Assembly (NCBI RefSeq): GCF_000002875.2
Contig: NC_009409.2
Location: 169,043-233,042, forward strand
Direction: 5' to 3'
DNA length: 64,000 bases
Source: Leishmania infantum JPCM5
Taxonomy: Eukaryota > Euglenozoa > Kinetoplastea > Trypanosomatida > Trypanosomatidae
Shown here: positions 1-9,778 of the stretch, one piece after another
How the letters are laid out: every line of letters begins with the position of its first letter
Position numbering within the stretch: the first letter of the stretch is position 1
Position numbers and translations under genes: made by a program
The notes under the pieces: generated by a model
Databases searched by the model: none
The model's input: the letters and a program-made list of their open reading frames with translations, nothing else
What the model was told of the DNA's origin: nothing

Positions 1-17
1 CGGCACACGCCCTCGCG

Positions 18-1703
18 TCACTGCATGGTAGGATTCAGCGAAAAGCGCATCACGCACTCCCGTGCTTTCAACAATATCTCTCGTGCCGGACAGCGCGAGA
101 GCGTGCCACTACCTAGCGCCAAGGCAGCCTCGATGGCTGGAGGCGGAAGAACCAGATATCCTATTCGCCGCGACAAGTCAGTGGCAGCGTCTGCTGTAGC
201 CGAAGTGCGTCGGGCAATGCCACTGCTGCTACAGACGGCGCTGTTGGAGCACTCGCGCTCGGGTGCTCCGCCTGATGGCGATGCTGATGCATCCGCATCA
301 ATCTGAGCAATAAGCAAGCGAAGAAGCTCAGCAAGAATTTCAGCCTCGAAGCTGCATGGTCGATATTCTTCGCCAGCAAGCGCAGCGGAAAAGCCTCGGG
401 AAGTGCTTCCTGTCCCTTCACCGTCCGTCGTGGGGACGCTCAAGCACACAACGCGCTGCAGCCGGTCTGCCATCCAAGTGACGAGTGCCGCGTCAGTGCG
501 GTCGCTTGCGGCCACGGCTGTGGTGTAACTCGTGACGCCAGCGCGGGTACGATCGCCGCGCAGAGGGTGGAAAAAGAGATGCCCAAGCCGGCGCAACAGG
601 TGTCGCGTAAGCAGCCGACGATGTGTCGGGTCCGCGTCGGACATCTCGCCCGGGCACTGTCCTTCGCGTGGCTCACATCGAAGGAGGAGCGCCAACAAGT
701 GAGAGCCCTCTTGCTGAAGGACTGTGTACAAGACAACACGGAGAGATGGGGTAGCATGGCAAGATGAAGGTGAAGCAGTGAACTGGGCACCAGGCTTCGA
801 CGTGGCGGAGAAAGCAGCGAGACCCTGCGGGAAACACACTAGCTGCCTGTCATCCTCGTGAGCCGAGAGAAGCCCTTCTAGTCGGCAGCAGCACCGCACG
901 CTGGTCTCCACCACGTCCACTGTCAGTGTTATCAGGTAGTAGAGCAGCGACAGCGCAGCCCTCTCTAGCGGCGGAGGAAGGAAGCAGGGCTCGCGGTGAA
1001 GTGTCGGCGATGGGGAGTCGGGTGCGGGTGGCGACGTAACCGTTGCCGCGACTACCGCAGCCTCCACAAAGGTGCTGATGGCGTAGAGGTTGGCGCTGAG
1101 CAGCTGAGCGTAGGAAGACCGCCACGACGGCGCGCGTCGCTCTGTCGCTGGTGGTGAAGGCGCGGCTCTCTGAAGTGCATCGGGTAGCGGCAACGTACGA
1201 AGAAAAGTCACTGCATCTGCCAAAAAGGCGTCCTCTCCTACCACGCCATCCAATGCCCCTGGAACCGCTGCCATTGAGCGTGTACGCATCCAGGTCAAGA
1301 AGCGCTCATGCGCCTCCACAAGCCCATGCAGTCGAACTAAAAGTGCGCGAGCGACGTACGGCGCTGATGCTTCCTGGTTGGAAGCGGTAGAAGCAGAGCT
1401 GCAGCTCTTAGACTGCCCCATGCAAAGTACGCGTCGTACACTGGTCGCCAACTCTGCCGTGCTCATCTCCTCGACGCACGGGGAGACACCGGTATCGGCC
1501 GTAATGGCGACATGGGCAAGATGAAACACGTGTAGAATGCTGAGTGGCGACCAGTTTACGTCGCCACTGGTGACGCTTGCAGATTCCACACATTTGGGTC
1601 CACAGTTACCGACGGCAGTCGGTATCGTCAAGAGCACCTTTGGCGCTTTATCGCAAGTCGCGCGTGAGTCTGTGGCGGCGGAGCACAACTGGAAAAACGG
1701 CAT
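18..1703 (-). CDS. Conserved-looking hypothetical protein, 561 aa
   Basis: A complete reading frame opens with ATG at 1703 and stops with TGA at 18-20. I do not recognise a family. The protein is rich in Leu and Ala and looks mostly helical. Likely helices occur around residues 120-150, 200-225 and 250-285, the last Cys-rich (LYYLITLTVDVVETSVRCCC). Ser/Pro/Thr-rich linkers lie between them. There is no signal peptide; the 250-285 stretch is hydrophobic but could equally be a buried helix. GC-rich third positions run through the frame, unlike the flanking spacer, which supports real coding. It lies downstream (in transcription order) of the RRM gene, with about 1.5 kb between. By recalled synteny the UBP genes should follow just outside the window. 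No function is proposed. Confidence 0.8.
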   Translation of the reverse strand: MPFFQLCSAATDSRATCDKAPKVLLTIPTAVGNCGPKCVESASVTSGDVNWSPLSILHVFHLAHVAITADTGVSPCVEEMSTAELATSVRRVLCMGQSKSCSSASTASNQEASAPYVARALLVRLHGLVEAHERFLTWMRTRSMAAVPGALDGVVGEDAFLADAVTFLRTLPLPDALQRAAPSPPATERRAPSWRSSYAQLLSANLYAISTFVEAAVVAATVTSPPAPDSPSPTLHREPCFLPPPLERAALSLLYYLITLTVDVVETSVRCCCRLEGLLSAHEDDRQLVCFPQGLAAFSATSKPGAQFTASPSSCHATPSLRVVLYTVLQQEGSHLLALLLRCEPREGQCPGEMSDADPTHRRLLTRHLLRRLGHLFFHPLRGDRTRAGVTSYTTAVAASDRTDAALVTWMADRLQRVVCLSVPTTDGEGTGSTSRGFSAALAGEEYRPCSFEAEILAELLRLLIAQIDADASASPSGGAPERECSNSAVCSSSGIARRTSATADAATDLSRRIGYLVLPPPAIEAALALGSGTLSRCPAREILLKARECVMRFSLNPTMQ

Positions 1704-3245
1704 CCGGAGAGTTTGCGACGTCGATTCGGACTACCTACAGTGCCGCGACGGCCCACCAATGCGTACATGAATGGGAAACAGAGGACGAGTGGACGCAAGA
1801 GGGCAAGATGGTTTCGAGCCCTGTGTCGAGAGGCTGAGTACCGCAAGCTGCCGATGCCTGGGTGTCCGTGTTTATGAGCATGCGTGAACGTGTGACGGTA
1901 GGTCTCCATGCGCACAGGTGCGTGGATGTACTGCACGGCGATGTAGGCCAACGACTAATCGCAAAGAGTGTGCAGGGAGGCGAATCAGTCGAGAACGAGC
2001 ATGTAGGGCCACGAGAGCATCTGGGAGAGGGCGAGGCAAGGGCGAAGCTGAAGCACACCAAAAGTTTGCGTCGAGGCGCTGACCGAGAAAGCGAGGCATG
2101 CCGTGGGTGGGAGCGCAGCAGCATCCCGTTTTTCAGCTTCTTCTAATGCTCGCGTCTGACGGTAGAAAGGAAGAGACGATTTGTGAGTGTGGGGAGTGGG
2201 GGGGGCGCTTTAAGAGACAGCGCCAACGGTAACGAAGATAGCATCGTGGTGCGCTCAGCTCCACGAGGCTGCCCTGCTCAGCGTGCCGTCAGGGTGAGAT
2301 CTTCAAAGACCATACTCTGCCCTACTCCCGCACTGGTGCGCCACCAGTATGCACTCCAACAAGAAGAGACCAACAACGCGTGGAAGCTTGAGGGGCATAT
2401 GCACAAATACACCGCGGCACGTTTTGGTGTTCCGTTTATCCGTTACGTCGCCTTCTTATCGCCCCTGAGTCCCATTTGGCGTACGTCTGTGTGTGTACCT
2501 TGCTGTTATTGTTGTTTCGGAAGCCATGGTCGTAGTAATGGTGGTGGTTCTGGTTCTCGGTGCTGCACGAGAAAAGACGGCGGCAGCACCAATGATAATG
2601 CGCTCGTATGCACACAACAAAACAAAAAACAGATGGAAGCGTGGCGGGGGCGGGGGGAGGGCACTTACTGGGCGATGATCTGTGCGTGTGCGTGTGTGCA
2701 CGAGCATCGGCGCGTGTATTGTGCGCGTGGCGCGCGCCAACGTGTGCTGTTAACGAAGTGGAAAAAGGAGCGACAACAGAAAAGACGAAAGTGTTTAAAT
2801 ACACAAAACAGAAGAGGCCGCAGGAGAATGGCTCGGCATTACACAACAACAACAACAGCAGGCAACAACGGACAACGAGAAGCATCATCACAAGTAAGAG
2901 AGACGGAGAGGGGCAAAGATCGTGGTTGTGCCGGTGGAGCGGCGGGGCGATTCCTTTCTCCCTTTTCCTGTGTTTATGCATATATATATATATGCTTGTG
3001 TGTGTGCGCGCGCATACCTTTTTCGTTTCGCGCTGTTTGTTGGTTTTCCTTCAGGAATCGCCGCGTGCAGAGCCAGGAGAAAGAGAAGAGATGCCACCAG
3101 CTCCGTCAAGGGCAGCGGAAAACAGAGTGACGAAGACTTTGGGTAAAAAAATTAGAAATTTTCGGAAAAAGGGGGGGAATAAAGCAGCCCGCGGCATACA
3201 AGGAGAGTGCGACAGCCTCCACCCTAAGCGGCAGCACAGATGAGC
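1704..3245. other. Intergenic spacer between RRM gene and 561-aa gene
   Basis: This 1.5-kb spacer should hold the 3' UTR of the RRM gene and the 5' UTR of the next gene. The plus strand is purine-rich, so the transcribed strand is pyrimidine-rich, with short AT and CA/GT runs (for example around 2975-3015). Open frames here on either strand translate to low-complexity Arg/Lys/Cys/Thr-rich sequence with poor codon usage, so I see no gene. Confidence 0.7.
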
Positions 3246-3968
3246 TCAGAAGCCGATCGGAGCAATGGCAGGGGTGATACTCCGACTACCACTTGCGGAC
3301 GGGCCGGCAAGGTACACGGAACTGCCTGCCACCATCCCCGGGTACATGCCTCGAGCATAGCCGGCACCGCTTTCGCGCTGCCTCATCGCGTAGCCGCCGC
3401 CCACTCTGTTCATGTATGGGCCGTAGTCGGCGCCACCAACCATCGGAGCCGAGGCGGCAACCGAGCTCGCGGCTGGCGCCCCCTGCTGCTCTTGCGCAAG
3501 AACCAACTGGTGGTAGTACATGGACTGCATGGCTTGCTGCTGCTGCATGCTCAGCGCAACTGCTGAGAGTCGAAGCATGTCGTACGCCTCCTTCGCGGCC
3601 GGGGCGTTCGCGTATGCCACCTTCAGCTTCTTGCCGCCAATCTCAAACCGGTTCAAGCAGGACACTGCGTAGGTGGCGGAGAAGAAGAATTGGTACTTCA
3701 CAAACCCGTAGCCACGACTCTCGCCAGTGATTTTGTCGTAAATAATCTTAACACTCTCGATCCTGCCAAACTGGCCAAACAGCTCGTACACCTGCGCCTC
3801 ATTCATCAGCGGTGGAAGGTAGTTGACGATCAAGTTGCGCAGCGCGTCAGGGTCGAACGCGTAGCCGCCAGACGTGCTGCCCTCACCCGCGACAGGGGCA
3901 GCGATTGGCTCAGGCTTGCTCTGCTGCGCCGGCGTGGAGGTGGCGCTCCCGTTCTGCGCGGCCGACAT
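3246..3968 (-). CDS. RBP3: RRM RNA-binding protein of the RBP3/UBP family
   Basis: This is a 240-residue protein from ATG at 3968. The frame stays open upstream to 4142, but that part reads as UTR (Thr/His/Arg-rich). One RRM spans about residues 44-120: RNP2 is LIVNYL at 46-51 and RNP1 is RGYGFVKY at 85-92. The domain has the look of the trypanosomatid UBP/RBP3-6 family, which binds U-rich elements in 3' UTRs and controls mRNA stability. A Phe triplet (residues 94-96) follows RNP1 where family members usually have small polar residues. The N-terminus is Ala/Ser/Pro-rich. The C-terminal half has Gln runs, Tyr/Met and Gly-Arg stretches typical of a low-complexity tail. The specific symbol rests on recalled gene order next to an ABCB transporter and SCD6, so family membership is firm but the RBP3 name is less so. 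Confidence 0.9.
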   Translation of the reverse strand: MSAAQNGSATSTPAQQSKPEPIAAPVAGEGSTSGGYAFDPDALRNLIVNYLPPLMNEAQVYELFGQFGRIESVKIIYDKITGESRGYGFVKYQFFFSATYAVSCLNRFEIGGKKLKVAYANAPAAKEAYDMLRLSAVALSMQQQQAMQSMYYHQLVLAQEQQGAPAASSVAASAPMVGGADYGPYMNRVGGGYAMRQRESGAGYARGMYPGMVAGSSVYLAGPSASGSRSITPAIAPIGF

Positions 3969-6900
3969 GTTTCGCTTCAGCGTCCTTGTCGATGTCGATG
4001 GCTGCTTATTCTGCTGTCGTGTGTCTCTGTGTGTGCGCGCACGCGTATGTGTGTCTGATGCGCCGAGGAGCGCAGAGAAGCGAAAATGAGAGAGAGAGAG
4101 ACGAAGAGGAGGAGGAACGCTCAAGATGAAGAAACACCACAAGAGACAAAGGAAACAAGGATGCGTTTACGTCTTCGAGGGGGCGGCACGGCTCTGCGAC
4201 AGATGTGCACCCACGGTGATCGGTCACCACACAGCGCAACCGAAAGAGAGACACACAAAGAAACTAGCGGACGCTGTATGCACGCGTGCGGTGGTGAGCG
4301 ATAACAGAGGCAGACGAAAAACGGACGTGCAAGGAAAAGACGCGAAGAGATCGGGGATCGCACACAACCGCGGCAATAAATAAGTCGAAAAGAGAAAATC
4401 GCGAGCAAGGAGAACAATGTGGCGAGGACTGACGAGGAGGACGAAACAGACGAGCAATAAAGAGGTGACGAGGCTAAGACGAGGGAGGGGGGAGGAGAAG
4501 AAGATGACGGAAGAAGATAAGCAAGATAAGACCACTAAAGTTAAAAAAATACACTCACAAAACCCGAAAGGCGTAAAGAAATGCAGTAAAGGACGAAAAG
4601 AGAACAAAAAGACAGCAAGCAAGCACAAGCCAACTGTCAGCTGAGAAAAGAGCCTCAAAAAAGATAAGATCGCCGGTCACGCACGCGGCAATGTCAACAA
4701 AACTGTTCCACAGATATATATATATATAGATGTATATAGATGTATATATATATATGTGTGAGCGCCTCGTTCTCTGTGTTAGCGTTCGGCGGCAAGAGCT
4801 GTTGGTCTCCCTCACGCGCCCTCTCTCCTTGCGGACTTTTTTATTTCTGCTTGTTGTTTTTGCCAGTTTACGCTATCGGCTCACTTCGTATGCGCGTCTG
4901 TGTGTCTGCCTGTGTGGCTGTCTCTGTGTGTGCGCGCGTGGATATTGATTCTCTTTGTTGGATGTACGAGCGCCCTGTGAGCGATCAAAAACAAAACCAG
5001 GAAAAAGAGGAGTAATACCAAGCGGAAGAGAAGCGGGGGCCCCAAGAAATCCCCGAAAGAAAACAATAAAATGTTAGCCAAAGGAAAAGCGAAAGAGACG
5101 GAAAGATGAGTGCGCCAGAGAGGAAAGGAAAGGCACGGACAACACGGAAAGAACGAAAGAGATGGGGGGAAGCGCAGAGGAGGGGGGAGAGTGAAAAGAT
5201 GCCAAACAAGAAGAGTAGTCGAAAAATACACGAACAAAGAAAATGGAATTTGTTTTGTGTACACGATAAGCCGTTGCTGCTGCTGCTGCTGTTGTTGCTC
5301 GCCCGCTTTCTTGTGTTGAAGAGCAAGAAGGGGAAGTGGAAGAAGAGGCGGCGGCGGCGGCGGCGCGGCTGGGCGTCTTTTTCTCGCTCTGTCCGTTTTT
5401 CCTCCTCAGCTGGTGCGCGTCGGCGATCGTCCGCTGCTGTCCGTTGCCATGCGTTTCCTGTCGTTCAAGTGAACCGGCACGGAGAAATGGAAGCAGCGAA
5501 AAAAAAGAGACCAAAAGACCGCGAAGGGCCAACTGTGCAAACCACGCACACCGGCCGATATCGAAAGCGCGAGAGAAAATATAGAGATGTATATGTACGT
5601 GTGTGTATATATATAATGCAAGAAAGGGGGAATGCTGGCCAATCTCCCGCCGAAGATGGTTGATCTGCTGGAGAAAACGATGATGATCGGTGTGAGAAAG
5701 GGGAGGTAGCGGGAGGAGGGGGGGTTGTCGCTCCTCTGCGCGTGCGTGGGTCGAACAACCTTATTCTTCTCGTGTTTGTTTGCGTACGTCTTATTTTGTT
5801 GGTTAGTGAGGTTTCTGTGTGGGTGTATGTATTAGGTAAGACCAGCCACTTGAGGAGGTGGGGCGCACCAAAAATAAAAAGAAAAAAGAGGGCAACGAGA
5901 GCGCAGCACACACTTCTCGATGGATTCCAGTACACGCGTGTGTGTGTGTGTGTGTGTTGGTGTGTCCTTTGCCCACAATGCGGTCGGTTTTGCTTGTTTT
6001 TAATTTTTTTGTCGATTCGCGCGTTGGCGCTTCGGCTCCGATAGCTTCGCCGGTGGCGCGTGCGTGCGTGATGAGGAAAAGCGCAACGACAAGCACCACC
6101 TACACACACACACGCACACAAAGTCTGTAAATGGTTTGCGGGAAGATGTCGGCGAGGGCGGAAGACCGTCGAATCCCAACGAGTGGCGTCGAACGTGAGA
6201 TGAAGCTCGAAAAAAAAAGGGGAACAAAAATCGCCTTCTTGTTTTTTTTCTTCTTTGGCTTGTTTGTATAGCGATGGAGTCTCTTGGGTGGAAGGAAACA
6301 GCGAGAGCGAGCGAGAGAAAGAGACGGGGAAAGAGGACGGAGGGGTGTCACACTAACTTGCTAACCAAGTGAATGCTAGAAGGAGAGGGTTAGTTGGTGA
6401 GGGCGCTAAAGCTGAAAATGTGCGTAGAAGACATGAGTAGGAGAAGTGCTTGTGGGTGTTGACAGATTTGGGCGCGGTGTATCAGTGGAATCACAGGAGG
6501 CGCCAGCAACAGGCAGCGAGAGGAGGAGGCCGACGAAAGAGTTCAAGACGGTGCTGAAGCCAGCTGCTCAGAGGCAGGGAGAGGTGCACTTGTTGCTTGA
6601 GTGCACGCATGTGTGCATGTGCGTGCGCGCGCTTGCAGGAGATGGTGGCAGCCGCTAGGCACACAGAGAAAGCGGAAAGGCGGCACCTGTGTGCGCTCAT
6701 GCTGTCATCATGGGCACGCGCACACGCAGAAACGAAGTCCCTTGGGCACCTGCGCAGAACGAAAAGAGAACACACGAGATGCGGTGGCTCTCCTGTTCGG
6801 CCGCGGCACAAGCCTGCGGTTGCTCCACAGCGGTCTTCTTGTCACTGATGGCTCTTTACTTCTGTTTCCGTAAGAGAGCGCTGCATAACACGGAGGTTGT

Positions 6901-7438
6901 TAGATGGAACAGAGAAGGAAGGCGAGAGAGAAGGCATCGACGATAGAGAGCGGAGGCTGGTATGCGCAGTGGTACATTCCCAAGTCTCTCCCCCCTCGCC
7001 CCTCCACACACACATATATACAGAGAGAGTCAGCGGCAGGCAAGACGCACAGAGGGAGGAGGAAGGGACGCGAGAAGGAGAGATGGAGAGCGATGGTGCC
7101 GTCAACGAGCCTCAAGCACCACCCACGCCACAAGAGCATGCACCGACTCACGCCAGCAGGCACCGCACTCACAGCGTCGTGCGCGCTCGACGACACAGTG
7201 GCGCACTCCAACAGTCCGAGCAAGAGCTGGAAAAGTAGAGCGGAGGAGGTGAGGGGCCTTACCAATGTTCTGTCTCTCTGCCGCACACACACGCGCACGC
7301 ACACCCCACCCTATCCTCTGCAAGCGCCTCCTTTTAAGCACACGCAAAAGAGGAGGAATCTAGCGAGTTCAAGCTCAACTAGAGCGGTTGGTGGGGGGAG
7401 GGGATCGGAAAGAGATTCATCAACTCAACAGCCTGCAC
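3969..7438. other. 3.5-kb intergenic spacer (ABCB 3' UTR side / RRM 5' UTR)
   Basis: No supported gene lies here. The plus strand is strongly purine-rich over 4080-5240, giving a CU-rich transcribed strand. It holds an AT dinucleotide tract (4713-4756), CTG/TTG-like triplets near 5275-5300, a GT run near 5938-5960, and an AU-rich nonamer on the transcribed strand at 4375-4383. Frames of up to 218 residues exist on both strands but are Arg/Ser/Thr/His-rich low-complexity sequence without family resemblance. The length fits a long regulatory 3' UTR for the ABCB transporter mRNA. Confidence 0.7.
4713..4756. repeat. AT-dinucleotide tract
   Basis: Alternating TA runs are broken by two GATGTA interruptions, giving about 44 nt of nearly pure AT in an otherwise mixed spacer. 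The tract is self-complementary and could cruciform or fold in RNA. It lies about 750 nt upstream of the RRM start codon on the transcribed strand. Confidence 0.85.
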
Positions 7439-9409
7439 TCACGACGTGCCGGCGCCTACCTGCGGTGTGGCGACGAGCCCCACGAGGTCGCAGAAGAGCT
7501 TGTTCTTGGACACCTCCGCGAAGGTGCCCTCAACAGCAACCTGCCCCTTGTCCAGTACGAGTATGTGGTCCGCCTTGCGGATCATGCTCAACTTGTGTGC
7601 GAACATGAGCACCGTGTGCTGCCGCTTCGAGTCCTTCGCCTCCTCGATCAGGCGCGAGATGGCGTCGTGCACTACCACCTCACTCTCGCTGTCGAGCGCA
7701 GACGTCGCCTCGTCCAGGATGGTGATACGCGGATGGCGCATCAGGGCACGCGCGATGGCGATGCGCTGCTTCTGCCCGCCAGAGAGGCTGCGGCCGCTCT
7801 CGCCAACGAACGTGTCGTACCCGTCCGGCAGCGCGGAAATGAAGTCGTGCGCGTTGGCCTTGCGGGCCGCCTCGACGACGGCAGCGTAGAGCCAGCGATC
7901 GATCGGGTCATCCCAGTTTCGGCCTGGAGCGCCGTAGGCGATGTTCTGTGCGATGGACCCGCCAAACAGCACCGGCTCCTGCCCAACGTAGCCAATGTGC
8001 TCGTGCAGCCAATGTGAGCTGATGTCGCGGAGGTCGTGCTCGCCAAGCTGCACCAAACCGGCTGTCGGCTCGTATAGCTTCAGCAACAGCATGGCCAAGG
8101 ACGACTTGCCGGAGCCGCTGCTGCCAACGACGCAAGTGCAGCGGGATGGCTCGATGGTGAGGCTCATGTTTCTGTAGATGAGCGCCTCCGGCCTCGTAGG
8201 GTAGGCGAAGGTCACGTCCTTGAAAGTCACGCGCCAGTCGCACGTGATTGGCGTCAGCTGTTTACATGCTGTGTGCGCCTGCCGCACTGCCTCAGCCTTG
8301 TCCAGGATGTCAAAGAGCCGCAGCGAGGCGCCGTAGCCCTTATTGATCTCGGTGGCCAGATTCGTCAACCCCATCAGCCCAATGCCGCAGTACACCGTAT
8401 AGAGCATGAAGGAGAAGAGAACGCCAGGGGTCAGATGGCCGGAGGTGACGAGCATCGAGCCGGCCCACATGATACAGTACATGGCACCATACCCTACCGT
8501 CTGCAGTGACGCAACGTAGACGGAGTTCCAGCGCACCATGCGCATGCTGAGATCGAAGACACGCTGGACGTTCTTGCCGTACCAGGACTCTTCTTGCGCC
8601 TCGGTGCCGAAGGACTTCACAGTACGGATGTTCGACAGCCGCTCCTCGGCGACGGTGCCCATGTCGGCCAGAGCATCCTGCATATTGTGCTGCAACTTGC
8701 GAATGTAACGGCCGTACGAGCCGGCGAAGATGGCCACCGGCGGTATCATACACACAATCACGCTCGTCAGCAGCGGTGAGTAGTAGAGCATCACGCTGAT
8801 GCTGCCGATCGTCTGCAGCAGATTCTTGCTGCCGTTTGTCACCGCCTCTGTCAGGGAGCTACCCACGACGTTGCAGTCCATAGATAGTCGTTGCACGAGC
8901 GCGCCGGTGCGGTTCTCTGTGGAGTCGAAAAACGCTGCCGGCTGACGCAAGATGCCGCTGTACAAGGCGCGGCGTAGCTTCGCGATGATGTTCTCGCCCG
9001 CGTAGCCGATGCAGTACAGTCGTAGGTAGTTGCCCGTTGCACAGAGACTGAACCAACCCAGCAGCTGCATCGACGTACCGAGCGGCATCTGCCCTCTACT
9101 TGCTTGGTCGATGAGCGCGCCAAAGCCGGCGGGAATGGCGAGTGTGGCCGCGCTGTAGATGCACACCCCTACCACGGCGCCGGCAATGTACGGCGCCTGG
9201 TCCCGCGCAGACCGCACATAGCGGGCAAAGGAACCCTTCCGCGTTGCCGGCTCCGTCACATAGATCAGGCCTTTGCTTGCCGTGGGGCGTTGCGCTGGCG
9301 TAGCGTTGCCATAGTCAGTGCGCAGACGGATGTCGGAGGCGAGCCGCCGCACACTCGTCAAGGCGGTACGCGAGACGGGCTGCCAAACAAGCCGCGAGGA
9401 GCTCCGCAT
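7439..9409 (-). CDS. ABCB1: ABCB-type mitochondrial half ABC transporter
   Basis: The protein has 656 residues from ATG at 9409. Residues 1-30 are Arg/Ser-rich and lack acidic residues until Asp26, like a mitochondrial presequence. One ABC membrane domain with about six helices spans roughly 70-355. One nucleotide-binding domain spans 395-645. The NBD is complete: A-loop Tyr403, Walker A GSSGSGKSS at 429-437, Q-loop Gln477, signature LSGGQ at 542-546, Walker B ITILDEATS at 562-570 with catalytic Glu567, and H-loop His605. One membrane domain plus one NBD makes a half transporter that must dimerise. The architecture fits the Mdl1/ABCB10 or TAP-like group of the inner mitochondrial membrane; the substrate (peptides in yeast Mdl1) cannot be read from sequence. 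The ABCB1 name follows recalled Leishmania chromosome 25 nomenclature. A pyrimidine tract followed by AG sits just upstream of the ATG. Confidence 0.95.
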   Translation of the reverse strand: MRSSSRLVWQPVSRTALTSVRRLASDIRLRTDYGNATPAQRPTASKGLIYVTEPATRKGSFARYVRSARDQAPYIAGAVVGVCIYSAATLAIPAGFGALIDQASRGQMPLGTSMQLLGWFSLCATGNYLRLYCIGYAGENIIAKLRRALYSGILRQPAAFFDSTENRTGALVQRLSMDCNVVGSSLTEAVTNGSKNLLQTIGSISVMLYYSPLLTSVIVCMIPPVAIFAGSYGRYIRKLQHNMQDALADMGTVAEERLSNIRTVKSFGTEAQEESWYGKNVQRVFDLSMRMVRWNSVYVASLQTVGYGAMYCIMWAGSMLVTSGHLTPGVLFSFMLYTVYCGIGLMGLTNLATEINKGYGASLRLFDILDKAEAVRQAHTACKQLTPITCDWRVTFKDVTFAYPTRPEALIYRNMSLTIEPSRCTCVVGSSGSGKSSLAMLLLKLYEPTAGLVQLGEHDLRDISSHWLHEHIGYVGQEPVLFGGSIAQNIAYGAPGRNWDDPIDRWLYAAVVEAARKANAHDFISALPDGYDTFVGESGRSLSGGQKQRIAIARALMRHPRITILDEATSALDSESEVVVHDAISRLIEEAKDSKRQHTVLMFAHKLSMIRKADHILVLDKGQVAVEGTFAEVSKNKLFCDLVGLVATPQVGAGTS

Positions 9410-9545
9410 CTCTGAGGTGAAGCAGGGTGAGGCAAGAGAAGGAGAGAGGGCAGAAAATATGTGAAAGTAAGAAGAGGCGCACAGGAGGGCTCGGAGAGCA
9501 GAGAAATCAGGGAGTGCGGCAGAGAGCTGTCGGCTTGGGTGTGTT

Positions 9546-9548
<3 letters not shown>

Positions 9549-9578
<30 letters not shown>
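9549..9578. repeat. GT/CA microsatellite
   Basis: About 14 uninterrupted GT units lie on the plus strand (CA on the transcribed strand), roughly 140 nt upstream of the ABCB start codon. Such repeats are frequent in Leishmania spacers and vary in length between strains. Confidence 0.9.
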
Positions 9579-9579
<1 letters not shown>

Positions 9580-9726
9580 CAAAAGCACGTGCGCAACTGA
9601 GAAAGAGAGATCCGCGAAGATGAAAGCAGGCAGACGAAGCCAAGGAGAGATCGACCTCTGCTGCTTTGATGATTGTGGTGGCTCAAAGAGGGGGAAGCGC
9701 CATGCAAGCCGCGTGGGGGGTGGAGG

Positions 9727-9778
9727 TGGGGTGGGGTGGGGTGGGGTGGGGTGGGGTGGGGTGGGGTGGGGTGGGGTG
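9727..9778. repeat. GGGGT pentamer tandem array
   Basis: About ten perfect TGGGG units run back to back on the plus strand, so the transcribed (minus) strand reads CCCCA repeats. The G-rich strand has ten runs of four G with 1-nt loops, a textbook G-quadruplex-forming pattern. It lies about 320 nt upstream of the ABCB start codon. Confidence 0.92.

Noticed and set aside
2183..3130. 315-residue open frame on the plus strand
   Set aside because: Opens with GTG, low-complexity Arg/Gly/Cys-rich translation within a spacer; no family resemblance.
3969..4142. 58-residue N-terminal extension of the RRM protein
   Set aside because: Its Thr/Arg/His and Ser/Leu composition reads as CA-repeat and pyrimidine-rich UTR; the ATG at 3968 gives a normal family N-terminus.
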